Below are positions 54,829 through 64,000 of a stretch of DNA of 64,000 nt, in pieces. The number at the start of each line of letters is the position of its first letter. Positions within the stretch are counted from its first letter, which is position 1. The notes under the pieces were generated by a model. The model was not told the origin of the DNA and did no database searches. It saw only the letters and a program-made list of their open reading frames with translations. The translations under genes and the position numbers were made by a program. Source of the stretch: Populus alba (lineage: Eukaryota > Streptophyta > Magnoliopsida > Malpighiales > Salicaceae); NCBI RefSeq assembly GCF_005239225.2, contig NC_133299.1:10792967-10856966 (forward strand), written 5' to 3'.

Positions 54829-57356
54829 GCAAGTTGTACCCAAGAAGTCCGGAGTCACTATGATAACAAATGAGAAAAATGAGTTAATTCCAACTTGGAC
54901 TATTACTGGTTGGTGCATGTGCATTGACTATGGGAAACTTAATTCAATGACTGGAAAAGATCATTTCCCTTTACCTTTCTTAGATGAAATGCTAGAAAGA
55001 GTTGCAGGTCATGAATTTTATTGTTTCCTAGATGGCTATTCAGGTTATATCCACATTGAAATTGCATTAGAAGATCAAGAGAAGACTACTTTCACATGTC
55101 CATTTGGTACTTTTGCATATCGAAGGATGCCTTTTGGATTATGTAATGCACCAGCCACATTTCAAAGATGCATGCTTAGCATATTCAGTGATATGGTTGA
55201 ACGTTTTCTTGAGATTTTTATGGATGATTTTTTTGTTTTTGGTTATTCATTTGATGATTATTTGACTAACTTGGAAAAGGTTTTGAACAGGTGTGAAGAG
55301 AAGAATCTTGTGCTGAATTGGTAAAATGTCACTTTATGATAACAAACGGCATTGTACTTGGTCACATTATTTCATTAAAAGGAATTGAGGTTGATAAATC
55401 TAAAATCAAGTTAATTTCTAACTTGCCAACACCAAAATCTATTAAAGATGTTAGATCATTCTTAGGACATACTGGTTTTTATAAAAGGTTCATCAAAGAT
55501 TTTAGTGTAATATCTAAATCGTTGTGTAACCTTCTAACAAAGGAAAATGTTTTTGAATGGACTGAACATTGTGAAGAAGCTTTTGTAAACTTAAAAACTC
55601 GCTTACTTCTGCTCTAGTCATTCAACCTCCTGATTGGTCATTACCTTTTGAAATAATATGTGATGCTAGTGATTATGTTGTAGGTGTTGTCTTAGGACAA
55701 AGAAAGGATAAGAAACCCTATGTGATTTACTATGCAAGTAAAACTTTAAATAGTGCTCAAATTAATTACACTACCACTTAAAAGGAATTACTTGCAGTAG
55801 TATTTGCATGTGACAAGTTCAAATCTTATCTAGTTGGCTCACCTGTTGTTTTTAGTGATCATGCAGCTTTGAAATATCTTCTTTAAAAAAAGGATTCTAA
55901 GGCTAGATTGGTACGATGGATTTTGTTACTTCAAGAATTTGATATCACAATCAAAGACAAAAAAAGCACCGAAAATGTTGTCGAAAATCATTTGTCAAGA
56001 TTGACAACAGATTTGAGATCTGACATCACATCAATCGATGACTACTTTCCTGATGAATCTTTACTTTCTATCTCTACAATGCCTTGGTTTGCCAATATTG
56101 TTAATTTTCTAGTTTCATGACATTTTTCAGCTCATTGGAGTACCCAAGACAAAAGAAAGTTCTTGAACAAAGTGAAGAACTTTTATTGGGATAACCTTTA
56201 TTTATTCAAATATTGTCCTGATCATATATTTCAAAGATGCATTCCTGATAATGAGGTAAGTAGTGTCATTAAATTTTATCATTTTGAGGCATGTGGGGGT
56301 AATTTCTCATCAAGAAAGACAACTGCAAACATCTTACAAAGTGGATTTTCTAGCCCATCATGTTCAAGGACTCATGCATTCTGCAACACTTATGAAAATT
56401 GTCAAAAGTTGGGATCTATTTCAAAACGTCACATGATGCCTTTAAATCCTATTTTTGTCATAAAGATCTTTGATTGTTAGGGTATAGATTTCATGAGTCT
56501 ATTTCCTCTATAATTTGGTTTTGTGTACATATTAGTTGTAGTGGATTATATTTCAAAATGGATATAGGCAATTCCAAGTCAAAACAATGATCACAAAATA
56601 GTGATAAAGTTTTTGAAAGAAAATATTTTGAATCGATTTGGAATCCCTCGAGCCATGATAAGTGATGGTGGAACACATTTTTGCAACAAGCCATTTAAGT
56701 CTTTAATCGCACATAAAGTTGCCACCCCTTATCACCTTCAAACAAGTGGACAAGTAGAACTTGCCAATAAGGAGATCAAACATATCTTAGAGAAAACAGT
56801 GAACCCTAATAAGAAAGACTAGTTTTAAGACTTAATGATGGAGTTTAGGCTTATCGAACTGCTTATAAAATATCATTAGGTATGTCACCTTATGGACTAG
56901 TCTATGTAAAACCTTGTCATTTGCTCGTGGAACTTGAACATAAAGCTTATTGGGCTATTAAAGCTTTCAATTAAAACCTTGATGATGCTAGTCAGCTGTG
57001 AAAATTACAAATAAATAAGCTTGAGGAAATAAGAAATGATGCATATGAAAATTCAAGAATTCATAAAGCAATAATCAAAGAGTTTCATGACAAAAGAATC
57101 TTAAGAAAAACATTTGATGTTGGTTAAAAAGTTTTTCTTTATAATTCTCGACTCCATTTATTTCCTGAAAAGCTAAGATCAAGATGGAGCAGTTCATTTA
57201 TTGTGAAACATGTGTATCCTTGTGGGGCCTGTGATATCGAGAATCCAAATAATGATAATGTTTTCAAGGTAAATGGATATCATTTGAAAGTTTACTTTGA
57301 CAATTTTTTAGTTGAAAATGACTCTATTAAATTGGGTGATCCTGTATATGAAGATT
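54829..57356 (+). pseudogene. Element F RT, RNase H and integrase
   Basis: [49 protein letters not shown]. The active site region reads FMDDFFVFG, so FVDD is FMDD here. RT is broken near 55320. RNase H (55620-56020) and integrase (56163-57356) are recognisable, including [13 protein letters not shown] and [25 protein letters not shown], with frequent stops. Confidence 0.82.
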
Positions 57357-57420
57357 GATTCTTTTTCTCACATTGTTTTTATGTGAATTTTGTTTTGCTA
57401 GTCTCTCTCACCCCGTTCAA

Positions 57421-57444
57421 ATGGCGGATAACGGTACTCCGTGA
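57421..57444 (+). promoter_or_regulatory. Invariant micro-ORF, element F copy
   Basis: Same 24 nt as 18175-18198, unchanged in a copy whose genes carry many lesions. Confidence 0.55.
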
Positions 57445-57557
57445 CTCTTAAGTCAGTTCTTTCAGTTTCCCATGATAATTGATATCTGTATATATATTTG
57501 TGCAATTCTTTGCTCTCTCTCCTTTGTTTGAATCTCTCCTACAATTCTCATTTGAAA

Positions 57558-58083
57558 ATGGACACCACTCTTGAAAAATTGAAAAAGTATTTTCCCGCTC
57601 TGTCTTAGAATGCGATTACAAAAATTTACCGTGCTAGATGTGCAAGATTGAGGTTGTTAATGAACCATGGAATTCCTGAAGATATTCGCTGGCTTATTGA
57701 AGCAAAGGTCCGATTGTTAAGTGAGTCCTCCAATTCTTTCATTTCATACATTCCTAGAACATGTAAAAGCACTTTTGCAAAGAAACGTCGTGCAAAACGA
57801 CTGAAAGTCTGTCACAAATGTGCTAGATGGAATTGTAATGCAAAATGTCGTTCTTTAGGAATGGTATCTATAAGTCTGTCATTAAGGATGACCTGAGTAA
57901 GGAGTCTTTAGATAAACTTCTACTGACTCTTAAGACGCACCCTAGTGGAGATGTGAATCGTGCAATTCATGATTTATGGCCAAAATTCCATAAAGAACAT
58001 GCTTGACATAGTCTTGGGACTAAAAAAGATCTTATTTGCCAGTTTTTAAGAAAACTAATGGGAAGCCTATCCCCGACCAATAG
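57558..58083 (+). pseudogene. Element F cysteine-rich ORF, broken
   Basis: ATG at 57558. A TAG interrupts the equivalent of PALPPNAI. The basic/cysteine patch survives (FAKKRRAKRLKVCHKCARWNCNAKC). A deletion then removes the equivalent of VNREDKIQFI. The ending is frameshifted. Confidence 0.75.
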
Positions 58084-58171
58084 AGGGCGTTTAAGTCGTT
58101 CTTGGACGTAAAACCAAGGGAAGATGTGAGCCATGATCACAACTACCTGTACATACATATGTTTTGACCAA

Positions 58172-58173
58172 AA

Positions 58174-58209
<36 letters not shown>
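58172..58209. repeat. GA microsatellite
   Basis: (GA)n in the ORF1-LOG spacer, longer than in A. Confidence 0.85.
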
Positions 58210-58213
<4 letters not shown>

Positions 58214-58348
58214 AGAAAGAGTGAGACTTCAGCTGACCTACATATAAGTGGTATGATTGCATTTTCAATTTCTCATCTATAAAATCTTCTCTTCCTTCCC
58301 TTCATTTCTACTCAACCCATACATCAACAGATATAGAAGCGTGCAGAA

Positions 58349-59001
58349 ACGGCAGATTCCTCAAGTCATCAAATAAGAAATATTTGTGTTTTTTATGGAT
58401 CCAATCCTGGGAAAGAAAAAGAGTTTTTAGAATTAGCAAATCATCTTAGTTAGGTACTAGTTGAGAGAAAGATTCATTTAGTATATGGGGGAGGCAGCCT
58501 TGGGTTAATGAGGGTGTGTCAACAGCTGCATTTTTAAGAGACAGTTAAGTTTTGGGGGTTGTCCCCAAAGCTTTAGCAAAAGGGGACATCATTGGAAAAA
58601 TAATTGGAGAGGAATGACAAGTCTCCACAATGTCTGATCGACTGAATGCAATGTTTAACCATGTTGACGCCTTCATTGCGTTACCAGGTGGTTTGGACAC
58701 ATTGGAAGTGATCTTTCATATTTCCTCTAGGGCCTAACTACACATTCACCATAAACCTATAGGTTTGTTAAATGTTAATGGTTTTTATGATAAATTGTTG
58801 TCTTTTCTTGATCAAGCCGTGGAACATAAATTTCTAACATCTTTGGCATAACAAATCATAATCTCTGCTACTACTGCTGAACAATTGATTGACCAACTAC
58901 AATATTTCATCCCTGTAATTGATCCCTTCATGAGTCGCATAAATTGGTCAACTATGGAAAGCCGTAAAAAGCTTTTATTAGATTTGAGCCTTTGTTTGTG
59001 A
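58349..59001 (+). pseudogene. LOG copy of element F, decayed
   Basis: The start codon is ACG instead of ATG. Several stops and small indels follow, but the motifs VYGGGSLGLM, MSDRLNAMF, ALPGGLDTLE (as FIALPGGLDTLEVIFHISS) and [24 protein letters not shown] can be followed to the end. It confirms that the LOG insert was already present in the common ancestor of the family. Confidence 0.8.
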
Positions 59002-59209
59002 AACCTTGTGTCTTTTGGTTTTATTAATAGTATATTATTTTGTTTTGTTATTTCTTATATTTGTTTAAGTGTGTTTCAGGTTTGTCAATGTTCACTATTT
59101 CAGGTGATGTCTTCTATACTCTATCTTTCATCTTAGGACATTAAGGACAATGTCTCGTTTTGGTTGGGGGAAGAGAGGGTAGTAGTTGACATTACAAAAA
59201 AAAAAAACT

Positions 59210-59594
59210 TGACACGATCAAAAAGTTGATGTCTTATCCCAAGTGCAGGAGTGTCAAAGTAATAAATAACCCAGCAAGACCGGGGTCAAACCATAGGGAG
59301 GTCAACTATATAAATTACAAATAATAATAAGTTAAAAAGGACTTTGAGATGTAAGATTAACGTGAGGATTAATCAAAGATAAAAGCAATTGTCAAGGTTA
59401 GAGGATCTACTGATAGTATTAGAAATAAATATAGTATAAATTCTTTTTATTAATCAATAGGAAACCACACACAAAGGAGGTTCCAATCGGATGATTTATC
59501 CTTAATAGTTCATTATAAATTTTTAACATGATCATATTAATTATCTTAAGTGCCATCAAACTTTTAAATACTATCATGAATTCATGATGCTAAC
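59210..59594 (-). repeat. Inverted LTR fragment at the end of element F
   Basis: TGACACGATCAAAAAGTTG... is the PBS side of the LTR in minus orientation, preceded by AAAAACT as next to a primer site. It runs to GAATTCATGATGCTAAC and then switches to plus-strand LTR. Confidence 0.75.
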
Positions 59595-59788
59595 TGATTA
59601 GTACTTAAAAGTGTATTTTTATCAAGGTTTTATATCATCATTTTGCACTTGAAGTATCAATAACTCCTTAACTAAAGCATGTTTTATAATAACATACCTA
59701 ATAATATAAGATACCTTTAATTTATGGTAAATGTTCATCTTAAATGCAGGCCTATCACATAAATGAAAGGATTGATTGATGAGTTTAA
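59595..59788 (+). repeat. Truncated plus-strand LTR start
   Basis: TGATTAGTACTTAAAAGTG...GATTGATGAGTTTAA, the first ~194 bp of the LTR, abutting the inverted fragment and then unrelated DNA. Probably the remnant of F's 3' LTR. Confidence 0.75.
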
Positions 59789-62352
59789 CTTTTCAAACTC
59801 GTGACTTATGTTAGTAGATCGAAACACCTTATCTGGAAAATCCATACCAATTCTTAACCAATCAAATGTTAAAAGATGAAATTGAAAAAAAAATTCAATT
59901 TACAAAAGGATCTAAAACCAAAAAAATAATAATTAAAAGAATGATGATTAAAATTGAAATAAAAAACTAAACTTGAAGACAATACATATTTGTTTTTTAA
60001 GGGTGAAATGAAAAACCAATTTAACAAAAGGACAAAAAAAATCAAAAGAATAAGGACCAAATTAAAAAAAAAAACATATTGCGATTTGAGATTGAATAAT
60101 AAAATTGTAAACAAATCAAAATTTACAAAAAAAAAAACCTAGGAAAAAAATTTAGAAATCAAAAGAAATTTTGAATGACTAACACAATTTACGAGAGGTG
60201 GAGAGAGAAAGGAGGGGAAAAGAATCGCTAGCGATAAATCGCCTTGCTACCAACACCACATATAGACCCAACAAGAAGAAGATGTCGCGATGATTCCAAT
60301 GACATGGTAAAACAAAGTTTTTGTATGTCAAGAGACGCCACACGTGCCATCAAAAGACCATGAGCACCTCCCATATGCTGACACAAGAGTTGCACATGCT
60401 AACCACTTTTGTTTTTTTTTTTTTGTTATATTTTATATTTATTAAAATACTAAATCACTTTTCAGCTAACTTGATTATAACTAAAAAAATCAAGTTAAAA
60501 ATACGAAAAAGACCTTGTATACAATTTGTTTTTAAGAAAATCTTTTATGAGTAATTTAATCATTTTACTATGCTTTAAAATTATAAAAAGACCAAGTTGT
60601 CCATGATCAATTTGATAATGATTAATAAACTTTGTGAAAAGATCAAACTGCCCTCATATTTAGTTCAAGAATTTTTTACAAGAATGATAAAATAATCATT
60701 ATAATAACTCTCTCATTTTTTCCAAGGTGAATTAGTTTTTGTTAATAACTAATTTTAAACTTGACCTCGCATGAAGCCACAAGCCAACAACTAGGTGGGA
60801 GCAGCAAAACAAAAAGAGGGTTTCAAACATGCTTTAGGATGCCACTAATTATGTGACCCGCGGCGAAGTGTGGGTTAAATATTTTTATCTTTCATAAAAA
60901 AATTATATATGCAGGTTTTTTTCAATATATTTTTATAGTTTAAAAAATTTAACAAATCAAAAAGTTTATGTACATATATAATCAAATAAACTGAGAACTA
61001 TGTTCGCTAATAAATAAATAAAAAATCGTTAATGACATATGAAAATAAACCTAGAAAAACCAAGAGACAGATATATATCAAAATATTTAATCTCGCATGA
61101 TAGGACATTACCTAATTTTTGTTTATTAAAATATTTTTTTAATTAATCAAACGACAATAAAAATAGACAAACATATTAAATTGATTGAATAAAATAAAAG
61201 AACAAATAAATAATATGTAAAGCTATAAATATTAGAAATATAATATGAAATAAATATTTTTTATTTTCAAAAACATAGTTCATCTAATAAAATTAATGTG
61301 CATTTATTTTGAAAACATTATCATTTTTTGGATTCTCAATATATTAACTAGCTCACCTAGCTTATTTCACCAGGCCCATGTGCAAGCCTACCAAGGCAAG
61401 CCCACCAGACTGGACCCTTTTTTTTTTAATTTGCACATGAGAGTAGACAACATGTTGTTCACCCTTTATTTTTGAAAAAAAAATAGATGACACGTTGCCT
61501 GTTTTCCCATAAGAAAATTGGGGTTTATGCTCTTTTGACCTAAAACTTGTTTTTCAACTTGTTTTTGACCCATAAACACTTATAAAACACATTAGAAACC
61601 ATGATAAATCTATCTATGGCCTCAAAAAACTGCCCTCAAACCAAACTCAACTTGAAACAAAAAATCAACCTACGTTAAGATCTATTTTTTCATGAATTTT
61701 TAAGGTACAAAAGCACCTAATAAGAACTCCCTTCATCAAATGAAACAATTTGATACAAATATCCCTCATTTTGGTGGTCTAAATTGGTGTCAACAACTTA
61801 TTTTTCTCTCTATTGCTAGAAATCAGGTGATCTTTCTCTCTCTCCCTTTCTCAACCAAGGACAAAAAATAATAAAAATGAATTTTTGTACCAAAATGGAA
61901 TTGGAATATTTTTAAAGGACTGAAATTGTATAATTTACATGATTGTTTAAGTTGGAGGACTAAAGTGCATATTTTTCAAAACTTATGGTATGCTACCCTT
62001 GTTTGCTGCGTTTTTCATTTCGGCTTCCCTTCTTTCAATCCTATTCTTTAATAAAAATTTGAAATTAGTTGTTTCTTAAATATGAGTAAATCACTTAAAA
62101 AAATTTGAGGATCAAATTAAAAAAATATAAAATTTTGTATAGTTTATCCACAGTAAAATATAAGAAAATAAACAATAAAAAATACAGGAAAAATCCCATG
62201 TGGTTTAGAGTATAAGGTAATGGGCCGTGAATTCTGGGCTGTGACGAACCATTTTATCCTAAACATAAGATGGGCTATTTGTCAGGGTTCAGTTTCGAAA
62301 CTTGTTGCCGCCGAGGTGGAAGCGAAACGCAAGTCATTTTGCGGGGAGAGGA
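59789..62352. other. Intergenic DNA upstream of KDTA
   Basis: AT-rich with A/T homopolymers and no gene. A ~40-bp scrap at 61303-61345 (TTGAAAACATTATCATTTTT, then TGGATTCTCAATAT) matches the integrase C-terminus of elements D and E in minus orientation. The KDTA promoter must lie in the last part, but no single TATA box stands out. Confidence 0.5.
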
Positions 62353-63716
62353 ATGGGTGTGGTAGCAAGAAAAGGTATGCTAGTGTACAAGATTTACAGG
62401 GCGTTAAGCTACGTTGTATCACCGCTACTGCAAATTCACCTACGTTGGCGAAAGATCCGAGGTCTCGAGCACCCAACCCGTTTGCCTGAGCGTTTGGGAC
62501 GGCCTTCCCTGACTCGACCTCCTGGCCCGCTCCTTTGGTTCCACGCTGTTTCTTTAGGTTAATAATAAGATACGTTTTGTTTAAATTAATAAAAGAAAAG
62601 CTCTAAGTGTTACTGCTTCTGTATTTGCAGGTGAAGGAATGGCTGCGATTCCGGTGATTAAAGAATGCGTGAAGTGGAGGCCTGATTTGAACATTTTGTT
62701 GACAACAACCACCATGTCTGCTTTGTAAGCGGAAGAGACGAAATTATTATTATTATTATTATTAGGACTAAAATTCCTTCATACCAGTTGAGTTAATAAA
62801 GAACAACATTGATTTCTACTTTGTATTTAGTATTTAATGTGAGAGAATCAGAATGCAAAACATAAAAGATGTTTTTCCTTCTTGTGCAGTGAAGTTATTA
62901 TTAATCAGCTTCCAACCGGTGTCCTACATCAGGTACTTTTTCGGCGGCGATTTTAATCCTCTGAATTCTAACTCTAATGATTTTCCAGTTTTCTGTTTTC
63001 ACGCATTAGTAGCTTTTTTATATTTTTGGTCAATATGAGCAGTCTGAGAAGCTGCGATTGGTATTTGAATAAATTACGGTGCTCTCTTATTCACATGTTG
63101 CATTCAATCTTTCTAATTGAACAAGTTTTCTCCAATCGATACCCCTGCTGCCATGGATGCTTTCCTGGACTATTGGAACCCAAATGCAATCATGTTACTA
63201 GAGAGTGAACTATGGCCAAATCTTATCATGGCTTCTTCGAGAAAGGGTGTAAGTTATTCCTTCCTTTCAACCTGTATGATGCTTCATTAACAAAGATAGT
63301 TTGATTTCCTGACAGTGTTATGCGATGCACACGTTGCCTAGGTCTGTGACTGCTTATTTCAGCCAACTAGTTTTTCATATATTTCATTTTATACCATTTC
63401 TCTGCATGCCAATTCTTATGTGGTTTATACTCATGCATGTCAGATTCTACTGGCCTTATTAAATGCTCGAGTTTCCATGAAATCCTTCAAATTATGGTCG
63501 GCTCCTGTGCTTTTTCCACTCATTTCGTTATTGCTTTCCAAGTTCTCCTTGATTATCCCACTGGTATGTTTTCCCATGTGTCCTATGCCAATTCTGTCTT
63601 TCATTCTGTTCTCACTTGTCTTCTTTGTTTGCCTCAGAGTTCTATGCAGGCAATCCATTTCCAGCTTTTGCAGGCCCCACCTTTTATCATCAACTTTGCT
63701 GGTGACTTGAAATATG
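62353..63716 (+). CDS. KDTA: 3-deoxy-D-manno-octulosonic acid (Kdo) transferase, exons 1-6 (gene continues past the window)
   Basis: Family GT30, homologous to bacterial WaaA/KdtA. The plant protein is reported in mitochondria and transfers Kdo from CMP-Kdo to a lipid A-like precursor. Exons by GT/AG and protein match: 62353-62557, 62631-62724, 62890-62932, 63126-63248, 63444-63563, 63638-63716. Phases agree throughout (221 codons so far). Start MGVVARKGMLVYKIYRALSY at 62353; the frame is open further upstream but without ATG. Motifs: GLEHPTRLPERLGRPS, FHAVSLGEGMAAIPVIKE across intron 1 (its Glu aligns with the catalytic base of the family), TTTTMSAFEVI, PIDTPAAMDAFLDYWNPN, LLESELWPNLIMASS, LALLNARVSMKSFKLW and APPFIINFAGDLKY. 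These cover the N-terminal Rossmann-like half. The CMP-Kdo-binding half lies to the right. Confidence 0.9.
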
Positions 63717-64000
63717 GTATGCAGATAAACTCCGAGTAGGAAGTTCTTTCATTTTTTAACAGGTTGACTAAAAAAGTAGTCCATCACATTGACGGCTGTC
63801 CTTGGTGGATAAGTAACTGTCAAAGTTTCCTATACTTTGAGCATTTACTGGTAACAGTCATTCTGTCATGTGTAACTCGCATGATCATCTGTGTTTTTAA
63901 TCCAGTGGATCTTCTCAGAAAGAAGAAAGTTCTTAAAACCTATTCCATAATTGACAGTGTATTTTAGAACATAAAGAAAATACACTATGAAAAAAGGATA
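63717..64000 (+). other. KDTA: KDTA intron 6 (start)
   Basis: Begins GTATGC after the first base of a split codon. No convincing next exon before the window ends. Confidence 0.6.

Larger units (their letters stand above)
51863..59594 (+). mobile_element. Element F: decayed LOG-carrying family member
   Basis: Plus strand. 5' LTR 51863-53488, mutated PBS 53495-53512, broken gag, protease deleted, RT to integrase with many stops, micro-ORF, cysteine-rich ORF and LOG both broken, conserved palindrome, then a rearranged end. The U3 is of D type. It is the oldest-looking copy. Confidence 0.85.

Noticed and set aside
62302..62352. Upstream extension of KDTA exon 1
   Set aside because: The frame is open but begins without ATG. 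The ATG at 62353 starts just before the region matching the family.

Overview
This is plant nuclear DNA, almost certainly from a eudicot. It is AT-rich and dominated by nested LTR retrotransposons and tandem repeats. One spliced plant gene enters at the right edge: the 5' half of KDTA, encoding the mitochondrial-type Kdo transferase, with GT/AG introns at 62353-63716. The general look would fit a woody eudicot such as Salicaceae, but I cannot fix the genus.

Layout. 1-5746: gene-free DNA with four kinds of tandem repeat and two inverted, diverged arms (about 310-1310 and 4530-5745), both built on a 51-bp repeat. 5747-39719: a four-level nest of Ty3/gypsy elements. The outermost, C (minus strand, Athila-like, pol mostly deleted), is split by A (plus strand, 11362-38769; 5-bp duplication ATATT). 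A is split by D (minus, 20666-36646; ATATA), and D is split by E (minus, 23684-28847; CCAGG). 39720-41900: hairpin-forming tandem repeats. 42240-48702: a degenerate minus-strand element in which an Athila-like LTR and gag are joined to a different gypsy-type pol. 48703-51862: unknown sequence, then a large hairpin satellite with a higher-order period. 51863-59594: F, a decayed relative of A, D and E, ending in a scrambled LTR. 59595-62352: intergenic DNA. 62353-64000: KDTA exons 1-6, running off the window.

The notable system is the A/D/E/F family. These are Athila-lineage elements: their gag carries the stretch NPYSQTYNPSWRNHPNFSW in D, the primer site matches tRNA-Asp, and there is no chromodomain. 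Between integrase and the 3' LTR, all four carry the same two extra genes. The first encodes a ~180-residue basic, cysteine-rich protein whose layout resembles the nucleic-acid-binding protein of carlaviruses. The second is an intronless LOG gene (cytokinin riboside 5'-monophosphate phosphoribohydrolase). The LOG frame is fully open in A (217 residues), has one premature stop in each of D and E, and is decayed in F. A short leader containing an invariant 24-nt micro-ORF precedes the first extra gene in all four copies. In A, D and E the 3' untranslated region holds two related hairpin clusters that differ by compensating base pairs. I read this as a retroelement that replaced the usual Athila env-like region with a virus-like gene and a host hormone-activating gene. 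No copy here is autonomous.
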